Assembly (NCBI RefSeq): GCF_001907195.1 | Contig: NZ_LVWA01000005.1 | Location: forward strand, 372,001-436,000 | Direction: 5' to 3' | Length of the DNA: 64,000 bases | From: Pontibacter flavimaris | GTDB lineage: Bacteria > Bacteroidota > Bacteroidia > Cytophagales > Hymenobacteraceae | Part shown: positions 9,477 through 18,287 of the stretch, one piece after another | Position numbering within the stretch: position 1 is the stretch's first letter | Layout: every line of letters begins with the position of its first letter | Made by a program: the position numbers and the translations under genes | The notes under the pieces: model-generated | Databases searched by the model: none | Seen by the model: the letters and a program-made list of their open reading frames with translations, nothing else | What the model was told of the DNA's origin: nothing

Positions 9477-11780
9477 ATGACTAAGAAGATCACCCTTCTT
9501 TTAACCCTTTTCTTTCCTTTTCTGGTGCTGGCCCAGCAGCCGGTTAGCATTATTCCGCAGCCGGTAAGCTTGCAGCGCAACGAAGGCCACTTTGTCATCG
9601 ACGGCCATACGTCCATCCACCTGGGAAACGGGAAAAAAGAGCTCAAGCCTGCCGCTGAGTTTCTGGCGGCGCGGATTAAGGAAATCTCCGGTTACGACCT
9701 GCCGGTCAAAAACCGGAAAGGCAAAGCCATCAAGCTCTCTCTGGAAAGTATAAACAGCCTTGGCGCGGAAGGATACCAGCTGCAGGTAACGCCTTCCGAG
9801 ATAAGTATAAAAGCCAACTCCAAGGCCGGTATCGTGTACGGTATCCAGTCAGTGCTGCAAACACTGCCGGCCGTGCGCACCAACGCGGCGCTGCAGGTGC
9901 CGGCCATGACCATCACCGACTACCCGCGCTTTACCTGGCGCGGTATGCACCTGGATGTGAGCCGTCATTTCTTCTCGCCGGATGCCGTGAAGCAGTACAT
10001 CGACCTGATGGCCACTTACAAGCTCAACAGGTTCCACTGGCATTTGATAGATGATCCGGGCTGGCGCATTGAGATTAAGAAGTATCCGAAGCTGACGGAT
10101 GTGGCCGCCTGGCGCGTGGACCATACCGATAAGCCCTGGGATGCCAGGCCGCAGGCCAAACCGGGCGAGGAACCCACCTATGGCGGTTATTATACCCAGG
10201 AGCAGATCAAAGACATCGTAGCCTATGCTGCCCAGCGTAACGTGACGATCGTGCCGGAAATCGAAATGCCGGGGCATGTGGCTTCGGCCATCGCCGCTTA
10301 CCCGCACCTGAGCTGCAGCGGTAAAGCCCAGTTGCCACTTACGGGTGGCGACTATACCAATATGTCATCCAACTACTGCCCTGGTAACGAGGAGGTATTC
10401 ACCTTTCTGGAGGATGTGCTCGATGAGGTGGTGGCGCTGTTTCCAGGGCAGTACGTGCACATTGGCGGCGATGAAGTAGATAAATCAGGCTGGGAAAAGT
10501 GCCCCAAGTGCCAGAAACGCATGGCCGATGAAGGGCTGAAAAACGTGGAGGAACTGCAGAGCTATTTCATCAAGCGCATAGAGAATTACCTGCAAACCAA
10601 GAACCGCCGCATCATAGGCTGGGACGAGATCCTGGAAGGCGGACTGGCTCCACAGGCAACGGTAATGAGCTGGCGCGGCGAGAGTGGCGGCATCGAGGCA
10701 GCTAAAATGGGCCACGATGTGATCATGACGCCCGGCTCCCCGGTATACTTCGACCATTACCAGGCAGGTCCGGAAGGAGAGCCATTGGCCATTGGTGGCT
10801 TTAACACGCTCAAGAAAGTATACGACTACGAGCCCATCCCGAAAGAACTGACAGCCGAAGAAGCAAAGCACGTGCTGGGCGCCCAGGCCAACGTTTGGGC
10901 CGAGTATATCACCACTGCCTCGCAGGTGGAATACATGGTGCTGCCCCGCATGCTGGCGCTGGCCGAGGTGGTGTGGTCGCCGAAAGAAAGCCGCGACTGG
11001 GCAAGCTTTAACCAGCGCCTGCAGCCCCAGTTCAAGGCTTTCGATCAGAAAGCGTTGAACTACTCCAAAGGCAACTTTACTGTGGACATCAAACCCAGCT
11101 CAGAAGGAGGCAAGCTGCTGGTGACGCTCTTTACCGAGGCGATGAACGGGGAAGTATACTATACCCTGGATGGCTCGGAACCTACGGCGCAAAGTATAAA
11201 GTATGAGCAGCCCATCCGGATCGACTCCTCTGTGGTGCTGAAAGCGGTAACGGTGGTGAACGGCAAGGTGATGGGCCTGAAGCCGGCGGAGCAATCGTTT
11301 AGCATGCACCAGGCCGTGGGCCGTGAGGTGAAGTATGATAACCCGGTGAGCAAGCACTACATGGCCGACGGCCCCAACTCGCTGACCGACGGCGTGCGCG
11401 GACGGCACGCTGTGGGCAAATACTGGCACGGCTTCAGCGGCAGGGATATGATAGCCACCATTGATTTAGGCGAGGCGAAGTCGATCTCCAACATTACCCT
11501 GGGCTGCCTGCAGCACTACCGCGACTGGATCATGATGCCGACGGCTGTGAAGTTCGAGGTATCCACTGATGGCAAGAATTTTAAGGAGGTAAAAACGGTG
11601 AAGAACCCGATTTCACTCAACGCACAGGAGGCCACTATGCATGATTTCAAGGCTGCGTTTCCGGAGCAAAAGGCAAAGTACGTGCGCGTTACTGCCTACC
11701 ATCTGACCTCGCTGCCGGAAGGCCACAACGGCGTCGGAAAACCCGCTTGGTTATTTGCAGATGAGATTGTGGTAAGGTAG
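9477..11780 (+). CDS. GH20 beta-N-acetylhexosaminidase with CHB_HEX_C and discoidin tail
   Basis: The enzyme is 767 residues with Sec signal MTKKITLLLTLFFPFLVLAQ. It has an N-terminal GH20b domain (about 22-150) and a barrel (about 153-510) with catalytic D332-E333 in HIGGDEV. A CPKCQKRMADEGLKNVEELQ motif typical of chitobiase-like GH20 follows. A small CHB_HEX_C domain (YYTLDGSEPT, about 550-610) precedes a discoidin-like module (about 620-765). It closely resembles the minus-strand GH20 at 26914 in domain order, so the two may be paralogues. It acts on terminal beta-HexNAc, and the tail probably binds glycan. The long AT-rich upstream gap suggests its own promoter. Confidence 0.95.
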   Translation: MTKKITLLLTLFFPFLVLAQQPVSIIPQPVSLQRNEGHFVIDGHTSIHLGNGKKELKPAAEFLAARIKEISGYDLPVKNRKGKAIKLSLESINSLGAEGYQLQVTPSEISIKANSKAGIVYGIQSVLQTLPAVRTNAALQVPAMTITDYPRFTWRGMHLDVSRHFFSPDAVKQYIDLMATYKLNRFHWHLIDDPGWRIEIKKYPKLTDVAAWRVDHTDKPWDARPQAKPGEEPTYGGYYTQEQIKDIVAYAAQRNVTIVPEIEMPGHVASAIAAYPHLSCSGKAQLPLTGGDYTNMSSNYCPGNEEVFTFLEDVLDEVVALFPGQYVHIGGDEVDKSGWEKCPKCQKRMADEGLKNVEELQSYFIKRIENYLQTKNRRIIGWDEILEGGLAPQATVMSWRGESGGIEAAKMGHDVIMTPGSPVYFDHYQAGPEGEPLAIGGFNTLKKVYDYEPIPKELTAEEAKHVLGAQANVWAEYITTASQVEYMVLPRMLALAEVVWSPKESRDWASFNQRLQPQFKAFDQKALNYSKGNFTVDIKPSSEGGKLLVTLFTEAMNGEVYYTLDGSEPTAQSIKYEQPIRIDSSVVLKAVTVVNGKVMGLKPAEQSFSMHQAVGREVKYDNPVSKHYMADGPNSLTDGVRGRHAVGKYWHGFSGRDMIATIDLGEAKSISNITLGCLQHYRDWIMMPTAVKFEVSTDGKNFKEVKTVKNPISLNAQEATMHDFKAAFPEQKAKYVRVTAYHLTSLPEGHNGVGKPAWLFADEIVVR

Positions 11781-11785
11781 TTAAG

Positions 11786-11910
11786 TAGCTGCCGCGAGCT
11801 TTCAGCTCGTGGCTTTGCATAAGGCCAGCTTTCAGCTGGCGTAAGTATAAGTATAAGTATAAGTATAAGTATGGCTCAGGCAGGCTGGAAACCTGCCTGA
11901 AAGGTAACGA
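11786..11910. repeat. Palindrome array E2 with tandem AAGTAT
   Basis: CGAGCTTTCAGCTCG and CCAGCTTTCAGCTGG share the TTC loop but have different, compensated stems. Between them and a third hairpin (CAGGCTGGAAACCTG) lie five head-to-tail AAGTAT units at 11843-11872. Confidence 0.75.
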
Positions 11911-12074
11911 TTAGCTGAAAGCACATGGCAGAAACGAAGATCAAGATGGCTGGTGTTTCCCCGGATATGTCATACTTATCGTGACGCTGGGCTATACTTT
12001 TCGTCCTTATTGCCTATATTTAAGAGCAGAAAATTTACAGATCATACCCTGATCCAAAGAAGATACAAACACAC

Positions 12075-13511
12075 ATGCCTACAAGAAGAGATTTTGTTAA
12101 AACCGGTGCCCTCGCGACAGCCGGTATCGCCGCCACAGGCTTTTCGTTTATGTCGTTTGCACAGAAGGATAAATTTACGAGTCAGCGTCCTGAAGCGTCC
12201 AAACGCCACTTCACCAGCAAAGCGGTAGAAAAAACCATCAAGGATGTAAAAAAGAGCATTGCCGACAAAGAGTTGGCCTGGATGTTCGAAAACTGCCTCC
12301 CGAGCACCCTTGACACCACCGTGACCTACCAGGAGAAAAACGGCCGCCCGGATACCTACGTGATTACCGGCGATATTGACGCCATGTGGCTGCGCGACAG
12401 CTCGGCGCAAGTATGGCCCTACCTGGCCCTGATGGACAAGGACAAGCCGCTGCAAAAACTCATTGCCGGCGTGATTAACCGCCAGACCAGCTACATCATC
12501 ACCGACCCCTACGCCAACGCCTTTTACGACGACCCGACCAAAGTAGGAGAGTGGGCCAAAGACCTGACCAAGATGCAGCCCGGCATCCACGAGCGCAAGT
12601 GGGAAATCGACTCGCTGTGCTACCCCATCCGCTTGGGTTACCACTACTGGAAAGCCTCCGGCGATACGAACCCGTTTGATGCGGAGTGGGAAAAGGCTAT
12701 GCGCCTGGTGGTGAAAACCTTTAAAGAGCAGCAGCGCAAAGAGGACAAAGGTCCTTACAAATTCCAGCGCGTAACGGGTTGGCAAACCGACACGGTGGCA
12801 GGTTCCGGCTACGGTAACCCGATCAAACCGGTAGGGCTGATCTGCTCTACTTTCCGCCCATCCGACGACGCCACGATTTACCTGTTCCTGGTGCCGTCGA
12901 ACTTCTTTGCCGTTACCTCGCTGCGCCAACTGGCCGAGATGAGCGAGAAGATCAAGAAAGACAAAACCTTTGCTGCCGAGTGCACCGCTCTGGCCGATGA
13001 GGTGGAGAAAGCGCTAAAGGAATACGCGGTGGCCGAGCACCTAAACTACGGCAAAGTGCACCCGTTTGAGGTAGACGGCTTCGGCAACAAACTGTTTATG
13101 GACGATGCCAACGTGCCAAGCCTGCTGGCCCTGCCCTACCTGGGCTGCTGCCCTGTGGATGACCCGATCTACCAGAACACCCGCAAGTTTATACTTGGTC
13201 AGGACAACCCCTGGTACTTCAAAGGCAAAGCCGGGCACGGCATCGGCGGGCCGCACACCGGAGTGGATATGATCTGGCCAATGAGCATCATCATGCGGGC
13301 CCTGACAAGTAAATCGGATGACGAGATAAAAGAATGCCTGCACCAGCTCAAGAACACACACGGCGGCACCGGCTTCATGCACGAGTCTTTCCACAAGGAC
13401 GATCCGACGAACTTCACCAGAAAGTGGTTTGCCTGGGTAAACACGCTGTTCGGAGAACTAATCCTGAAAGTACACGCCGAGCGTCCGCACCTGTTAAAAG
13501 CGCAAGTATAA
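12075..13511 (+). CDS. GH125 exo-alpha-1,6-mannosidase (Tat-exported)
   Basis: The protein is 478 residues with a twin-arginine signal (TRRDFVKTGALATAGIAATG). It shows the (alpha/alpha)6 GH125 (former DUF1237) signature GDIDAMWLRDSSAQVWPY and later the motif GGPHTGVDMIWPMSIIMRAL. GLICSTFRPSDDA, also seen in the family, is present. GH125 enzymes are metal-independent exo-alpha-1,6-mannosidases. In N-glycan breakdown one would remove the alpha-1,6-mannose after GH92 enzymes (24443 and 37432) have trimmed other branches. It is followed by glycosylasparaginase after a gap holding a 25-bp hairpin repeat. Confidence 0.95.
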   Translation: MPTRRDFVKTGALATAGIAATGFSFMSFAQKDKFTSQRPEASKRHFTSKAVEKTIKDVKKSIADKELAWMFENCLPSTLDTTVTYQEKNGRPDTYVITGDIDAMWLRDSSAQVWPYLALMDKDKPLQKLIAGVINRQTSYIITDPYANAFYDDPTKVGEWAKDLTKMQPGIHERKWEIDSLCYPIRLGYHYWKASGDTNPFDAEWEKAMRLVVKTFKEQQRKEDKGPYKFQRVTGWQTDTVAGSGYGNPIKPVGLICSTFRPSDDATIYLFLVPSNFFAVTSLRQLAEMSEKIKKDKTFAAECTALADEVEKALKEYAVAEHLNYGKVHPFEVDGFGNKLFMDDANVPSLLALPYLGCCPVDDPIYQNTRKFILGQDNPWYFKGKAGHGIGGPHTGVDMIWPMSIIMRALTSKSDDEIKECLHQLKNTHGGTGFMHESFHKDDPTNFTRKWFAWVNTLFGELILKVHAERPHLLKAQV

Positions 13512-13578
13512 AGTATAAACTGTCGGCTCCGGAAGTATAATCCTATGAGGATGATGGGGAAATAAGTTGAACATCCAT

Positions 13579-13654
13579 TGTCATTCTGGAAGAAACTTGG
13601 TGGAAGGGAGATTAGACCTTCGCTATCTGCCACCAAGTTTCTTCCAGAATGACA
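13579..13654. repeat. Long inverted repeat, copy 2 with perfect 25-bp arms
   Basis: Arms 13579-13603 and 13630-13654 are exact reverse complements over 25 bp with a 26-nt loop. The sequence family (TGTCATTCTG ... CAGAATGACA) is that of the copies at 3585, 33626 and 61218. This is the only copy with fully matched arms. It could act as a bidirectional terminator, but no strong T-run follows. Confidence 0.85.
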
Positions 13655-13739
13655 AAGAGGGTAAAACTCAACTTCTCTTAGAGGGATAGTTACAACTGGT
13701 ATTGAACTGCAGCCTTAACCTACATCAACAACCTATAAC

Positions 13740-14717
13740 ATGAGCACCAGACGTAAATTCATAAAATTATCTGCCCTCGGCGCGACGATGTTGGGCGGCG
13801 GGTTTCAGTACGCCAGCGCCTTTGCCGGCTCGCTGGGAGCGGCAAAAAGGAACAGGCCTGTCGTGATTTCTACCTGGAACCACGGCATACCGGCCAACGC
13901 GGCGGCCTGGGAAATCCTGAATAAAAAAGGCACGGCGCTGGATGCTGTGGAGGCGGGCGTACGCGTACCCGAAGCCGATCCGGAAGTACGCACCGTAGGC
14001 TACGGCGGCTACCCCGACCGGGAGGGCCATGTTACCTTGGATGCCTGCATCATGGATAAAGACAGCAACTGCGGCGCAGTGGCGTTTCTGGAGCACATCA
14101 AGCACCCGATTTCGGTGGCCCGCAAGGTGATGGAAGACACGCCGCACGTAATGCTGGTAGGAGAGGGAGCCCTGCAGTTTGCCCTGGAGAAAGGCTTTAA
14201 GAAGGAAAATCTCCTGACGCCGCAATCTGAAAAAGACTGGAAGAACTGGCTGAAAGAATCCAAGTATAAGCCGGTGATCAACATCGAAAACCACGACACC
14301 ATCGGCTTGCTGGCCCTGGACGCCAACGGTGACCTGGCCGGGGCCTGTACCACGAGCGGCGCTGCCTATAAAATGCACGGCCGCGTGGGCGACTCCCCCA
14401 TCATCGGGGCTGGCTTATTTGTGGATAACGAAGTGGGAGCTGCTACGGCTACTGGCCTGGGCGAGGCTGTGATCCGCATGGTAGGCAGCCACCTGGTAGT
14501 GGAGCTCATGCGCCAGGGCAACTCGCCGGAGGAGGCCTGTCGCCTGGCTGTGGAGCGCATCATTGCCAAGCACAAAGACGTGAAAGACCTGCAGGTAGGC
14601 TTTATTGCGCTCAACAAGAACGGCGAGTATGGTGGGTACTGCATCCAAAAAGGCTTTAACTACGCCGTGCAGGATAAATCTGGAGTGAAGCTGATCGATG
14701 GAAAGAGCAAGTTCTAA
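13740..14717 (+). CDS. N4-(beta-N-acetylglucosaminyl)-L-asparaginase (glycosylasparaginase)
   Basis: This Ntn-hydrolase of 325 residues cleaves the GlcNAc-Asn amide, the last bond of an N-glycan stub. A Tat-like signal (TRRKFIKLSALGATMLGGG) leads into the mature alpha chain (ISTWNHG, LDAVEAG). The autoprocessing and nucleophile threonine is in HDTIGLLALD at T187, followed by the beta chain (AACTTSGAAYKMHGRVGDSP, QVGFIALNKNGEYGGY). Length and motifs match the Elizabethkingia-type periplasmic enzyme. Its presence is the strongest single indication that the locus targets N-glycans. The last 20 bp overlap the next gene, cutC. Confidence 0.96.
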   Translation: MSTRRKFIKLSALGATMLGGGFQYASAFAGSLGAAKRNRPVVISTWNHGIPANAAAWEILNKKGTALDAVEAGVRVPEADPEVRTVGYGGYPDREGHVTLDACIMDKDSNCGAVAFLEHIKHPISVARKVMEDTPHVMLVGEGALQFALEKGFKKENLLTPQSEKDWKNWLKESKYKPVINIENHDTIGLLALDANGDLAGACTTSGAAYKMHGRVGDSPIIGAGLFVDNEVGAATATGLGEAVIRMVGSHLVVELMRQGNSPEEACRLAVERIIAKHKDVKDLQVGFIALNKNGEYGGYCIQKGFNYAVQDKSGVKLIDGKSKF

Positions 14718-15450
14718 ACCGCTGCTGGAGATCTGCATCGAGTCGGTGGCTTCGGCCATCGCCGCTGAGCAGGGAGGGGCGCAGCGCGTGGAGCTGTGCG
14801 ACTACCTGACCGGTGGCGGCACCACGCCCAGCGCGGGGATGATCGAGGTGGTGCGCCAAAGTATAAGCATCGGCCTGCACGTGCTCATCCGCCCGCGCCG
14901 TGGCGACTTTTTGTACTCCCCAGCCGAGTTTGAGGTGATGAAACGCGATATCCAGCTCTGCCGCCAGTTAGGGGTAGACGGCGTGGTGATTGGGGCTTTG
15001 ACGAAAGACGGAAATATAGATGTGGCGGGCACGCAAGCTTTGATTGAAGCAGCGGGAAGTATGAGCATCACGTTCCACCGTGCCTTCGACCGGGCAGCCG
15101 ATCCTTACAAGGCGCTGGATGATTTGCTGCAACTGAACGTACACCGCCTGCTTACTTCCGGCCAGCAGGAAACTGCGCTGCAAGGCGCCGACCTGATCCG
15201 GGAGCTGCGCAAGCGCTCTGAAGGCAAGCTCATCATCCTGCCGGGCGGCGGCGTAACACCAGCCAACGTGCAGGAACTGGTCTCCAAAACTGGTGTGCAT
15301 GAAGTGCATGCCTCCGTGCGGAAATCAGTGGAAAGCGACATGGTATACCGCAAAGACCAACCAGCTATGTCCAGCAACCGGGTACTCTCTGAGTTTGAGC
15401 AACTGGTGGCCGATGTGGAGCAGGTGAGGGCATTAGGTGCTGGTTGGTAG
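14698..15450 (+). CDS. cutC: CutC-family TIM-barrel protein
   Basis: This 250-residue cytoplasmic protein has the CutC signatures LEICIESVASAIAAEQGGAQ, DYLTGGGTTPSAGMI, HVLIRPRRGDFLY, TFHRAFDRA and ILPGGGVTPANV. The family was named for copper homeostasis, but its biochemical activity is poorly settled. The ATG at 14698 lies inside the end of the glycosylasparaginase gene, in another frame with a 20-bp overlap, implying translational coupling. That coupling makes a role in handling the glycosylasparaginase product (1-amino-GlcNAc or GlcNAc) worth considering. That role is inference only. No signal peptide is present. Confidence 0.93.
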   Translation: MERASSKPLLEICIESVASAIAAEQGGAQRVELCDYLTGGGTTPSAGMIEVVRQSISIGLHVLIRPRRGDFLYSPAEFEVMKRDIQLCRQLGVDGVVIGALTKDGNIDVAGTQALIEAAGSMSITFHRAFDRAADPYKALDDLLQLNVHRLLTSGQQETALQGADLIRELRKRSEGKLIILPGGGVTPANVQELVSKTGVHEVHASVRKSVESDMVYRKDQPAMSSNRVLSEFEQLVADVEQVRALGAGW

Positions 15451-15538
15451 TTAGTAGTTGTCCGGTGCGGCCGCTGTCAGAACTGTCATCACGGCAAGAG
15501 GAGAGGGAGCTTTGCAGTTCCGGGTCCAACCACCTCTG

Positions 15539-15560
15539 CCCCTCCTTAGCCAAGGAGGGG
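15539..15560. repeat. CCCCTCC/GGAGGGG hairpin C1
   Basis: CCCCTCCTT and AAGGAGGGG arms flank a 4-nt loop. Preceded by CGGGTCCAACCACC, the same preface as the copy at 23132. Confidence 0.7.
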
Positions 15561-15693
15561 AGCCTGTGATTACTTAGGCTGAAGTATAAACTCCATAGCT
15601 GCTGTTCGCTCGTGGACAAGTATAAATCTGCTGACGATTACACCCCTGTGGTCCCCTCAAGGGGACAGTTTATACTTGTTGCATAGTAAGAGC

Positions 15694-15944
15694 AGCAGCT
15701 ATTGAAATGATATCCAGTTTTTCTGGGAGGCGCCGGGGCTAGGGGCCCTCTTATGCGAGTTTTTCCGGTGCCCGGAGGGCATTGCGACGTCAGGAGCAAA
15801 GGAAAAGCTCCCAGCGACGAGCGGGAAAACGAGGCCTCCCGGCCTTGAGGGAGCCAAAGTTTACTATGGAACTTTAGGTATGTAAGTCTACAGGATCAGC
15901 AGCAGCTAGCAAGGATAGCTTGGTTCAAGTGGAAGGAAGCAGGG
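15694..15944. repeat. ~240-bp dispersed structured repeat, copy B1
   Basis: The conserved core includes GCGAGTTTTTCCGGTG, GGAAAAGCTCCCAGCG and a terminal hairpin CTCCCGGCCTTGAGGGAG. Copies occur at 23260, 31311 and 40028. In two of them the terminal stem becomes CTCTC/GAGAG, a compensated change. No coding potential is seen. Confidence 0.75.
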
Positions 15945-16002
15945 GCTAAAGTATAAAGGCACAAGCGGACGCGCCAGCAAATAAAGTATAGTCAAAGTAT
16001 AA

Positions 16003-16190
16003 AGTATGGCTTTTGCGGACAAGGAAGTCCGCAGCAGCATTAGTTCCGGACAAGGATGTCCGGAACAGCGGAATAGTCGAAGAAAAAAGTATAGCCAAAG
16101 TATAAAGCATGGCTTTTCAAGCCAGTCGAGTTGCAAACTCGACGCCATAACAGGACACAAGTCTGAAGACTTGCGCCAGAATGGTGTCTT
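16003..16190. repeat. Covarying palindrome array E3
   Basis: Hairpins with different stems follow each other: CGGACAAGGAAGTCCG, CCGGACAAGGATGTCCGG, TGGCTTTTCAAGCCA, GTCGAGTTGCAAACTCGAC and CAAGTCTGAAGACTTG. Outer ATGGC..GCCAT can enclose the third and fourth as a three-way junction. AGTATA units lie between modules. Confidence 0.75.
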
Positions 16191-16215
16191 TAGCTCAAGT
16201 AAATACCAAAGTATA

Positions 16216-18066
16216 ATGATAAACAAGTACAAACTCTTACTCCTCTGTTTCCTGCTCCTAAGCGGCAACTTAGCCTCGGCACAGGCCAGAAAAGCTGCCC
16301 CGCAGGACAACACTAAAATGCAGTGGTTCGGCGATGCCAAACTCGGTATCTTCATCCACTGGGGGATTTACGGCGTGAACGGCATCCCGGAATCGTGGTC
16401 TTTTTTTAACAACTACATCAGCCACGAAGACTATATGAAGCAGCTTGACGGCTTCACGGCAGACAAGTATAAACCGGAGGAATGGGCCAAACTTATTAAG
16501 GAGTCCGGGGCGCGCTATTCGGTTATTACCACCAAGCACCACGACGGCGTGGCGCTGTGGGACAGCAAAATGGGTGGCATCAACACCAAAAAGCATACGC
16601 CGGCCAAGCGAGATGTGCTCACGCCTTTTGTAGACGCGCTGCGCAAAGAAAACCTGAAGGTAGGTTTTTACTACTCGCTGCCTGACTGGAGCTATGCCGA
16701 CTATGATGTGTTCACGCGTGCCAAAAAACGCTACTCGATAACCGAGGAGCCACGCCGCTGGAAGAAGTTTCTGGGCTTCTATCAGGGGCAACTTCGTGAG
16801 CTTTCCAAAAACTATAACCCTGACCTTTACTGGTTCGACGGTGACTGGGAACACAGCGCTGAGGAGTGGGAGTCGGAGAAAGTGCGCCAGATGCTGGTAG
16901 GCCACAATAAAAATGTGATTATCAACTCACGCCTGAACCATTACGGCGATTACGCCACACCGGAGCAAGGCGTGCCAGTGGTAAAGCCACAGGCCCCCTA
17001 TTGGGAACTCTGCCTGACCATGAACGACTCCTGGGGCTACTCGCCGCACGACCATCATTACAAGAGCCCGAACCAGGTCATCCGTACCTTCGCCGACTGC
17101 ATCAGCAACGGCGGCAACTTGCTGCTCGACATCGGACCAAAGCCGGACGGCACCATTCCTCAGGAGCAGGTGGCCATACTGAAAGAACTGGGCCGCTGGA
17201 CGAACAAGCACGAGGAAGCCATCTTTGGAACAGTGGCCGGCATACCGCAGGCACACTTCCACGGGTACTCGACACTGGCCAAAGACGGCAAAACATTATA
17301 CTTGTTTGTGGAGAACCAGGGAGCTGAGTCGGTGCGCGTGCAGGGGCTGGCTACGCCTGTTAAAAGTATAAAAGTGGTAGGTAGCAACACTGCAGCCAAG
17401 TATGAAAAGCAGGGGAACACCACCTTCATCAAGGTGCCTGCTAACGCCTACGATGAGCAACTGACCGTGCTGGCTTTGTCGTTTGACGAGCCGCTGAAAC
17501 TGGCTTCTCCGGCACCAGCCAAAATAGAATTGGCACAGCTGCAGAAGACTGGCAAACTGGACGCGACGCAGCGCAACCGCACCATCCGCCAAATGGCTGA
17601 TAACCTGCAGGCCGGAAACAACCCGTTCCAGAACACCGCCCTGCAGCCTGACGGCACAGATGTGAAGCAACTGAAGCTGGCTGACCCGGGCGTAGAGCGC
17701 TGGGTGAAAAAGCATGCCGAGACCATGTGTAAAGCCAATCCGGGTCTTCTGGAGGGGCATTACGAAGGAAACACGTCGCTTTCAGAAGACAAGCAAACGC
17801 TGTACTTGTTCGTAGAAGGCAAGCCTACCGGACCTATCGCCATCAAGGGGCTCAAGAACAAGCTGCACCGCATTCGTGTGGTCGGCAACGGCACTTTACT
17901 GGGACACGAGATATTCAACAAGCAGTACTGGAGCGAAATCCCCGGTATCGCCTATATCGACGTGCCTCACGACCTGCTGGACGAGGATCTGACCGTCATC
18001 GCTATTTTGCTCGATGGGCCGGTGTCGTTGTACCGTGAGGAAATCAAGCCGATCGAGAGTAATTAG
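16216..18066 (+). CDS. GH29 alpha-L-fucosidase with duplicated C-terminal sandwich domains
   Basis: The start at 16216 gives a Sec signal (MINKYKLLLLCFLLLSGNLA) and 616 residues; the longer upstream frame reads through palindromic repeats. The GH29-A-type barrel shows KLGIFIHWGIYGVNG, TKHHDGVALWDS and the nucleophile motif WFDGDWEHS with D208, then NGGNLLLDIGPKPDGTIP. Two related beta-sandwich tails follow. The first is about 365-430 (LYLFVENQGAESVRVQGL). The second is about 515-612 (LYLFVEGKPTGPIAIKGL). Both end in a (D/E)LTVLAL-like strand, which suggests an internal duplication. It is likely a broad alpha-fucosidase that complements the 7549 enzyme. Confidence 0.93.
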   Translation: MINKYKLLLLCFLLLSGNLASAQARKAAPQDNTKMQWFGDAKLGIFIHWGIYGVNGIPESWSFFNNYISHEDYMKQLDGFTADKYKPEEWAKLIKESGARYSVITTKHHDGVALWDSKMGGINTKKHTPAKRDVLTPFVDALRKENLKVGFYYSLPDWSYADYDVFTRAKKRYSITEEPRRWKKFLGFYQGQLRELSKNYNPDLYWFDGDWEHSAEEWESEKVRQMLVGHNKNVIINSRLNHYGDYATPEQGVPVVKPQAPYWELCLTMNDSWGYSPHDHHYKSPNQVIRTFADCISNGGNLLLDIGPKPDGTIPQEQVAILKELGRWTNKHEEAIFGTVAGIPQAHFHGYSTLAKDGKTLYLFVENQGAESVRVQGLATPVKSIKVVGSNTAAKYEKQGNTTFIKVPANAYDEQLTVLALSFDEPLKLASPAPAKIELAQLQKTGKLDATQRNRTIRQMADNLQAGNNPFQNTALQPDGTDVKQLKLADPGVERWVKKHAETMCKANPGLLEGHYEGNTSLSEDKQTLYLFVEGKPTGPIAIKGLKNKLHRIRVVGNGTLLGHEIFNKQYWSEIPGIAYIDVPHDLLDEDLTVIAILLDGPVSLYREEIKPIESN

Positions 18067-18084
18067 CAACCCCTTTAGGTTACA

Positions 18085-18210
18085 TGCTTCAAGTCTCTGA
18101 CTTGGAGCTTTGTTTAGCGCCAGTTTGTAACTGGCACTAAACAAAAGATGCCAATCTGCCAGTTGCAAACTGGCCTCATTTGTACTCCAAGTTGAAAACT
18201 TGAAGTATGA
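18085..18210. repeat. Covarying palindrome array E4
   Basis: CAAGTCTCTGACTTG, GCCAGTTTGTAACTGGC, its inverted form with a GCA loop, and CAAGTTGAAAACTTG fill the gap before the GH20 gene. Confidence 0.7.
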
Positions 18211-18287
18211 GAGTTTGAGAAGTCGATTAGCTATTATGTTGGGATATGAACTATGCCGGCAGACTTTATTTTTTATACATACAAATT

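Larger units (their letters stand above)
15451..16215. other. 765-bp gene-free gap full of repeats
   Basis: The gap holds a CCCCTCC hairpin (15539-15560), a second C/G hairpin near 15650 (GTCCCC..GGGGAC), copy B1 of the ~240-bp repeat, and palindrome array E3 just before the GH29 gene. The open frame that extends the following GH29 upstream to 16006 runs through the palindromes, so I reject that extension. Confidence 0.7.

Noticed and set aside
9212..9484. 90-codon open frame on the plus strand
   Set aside because: It reads through nested palindromes and ends inside the start of GH20; no protein-like features.
16006..16215. N-terminal extension of the second GH29
   Set aside because: The extra 70 codons translate palindrome array E3; a normal signal peptide starts at 16216.
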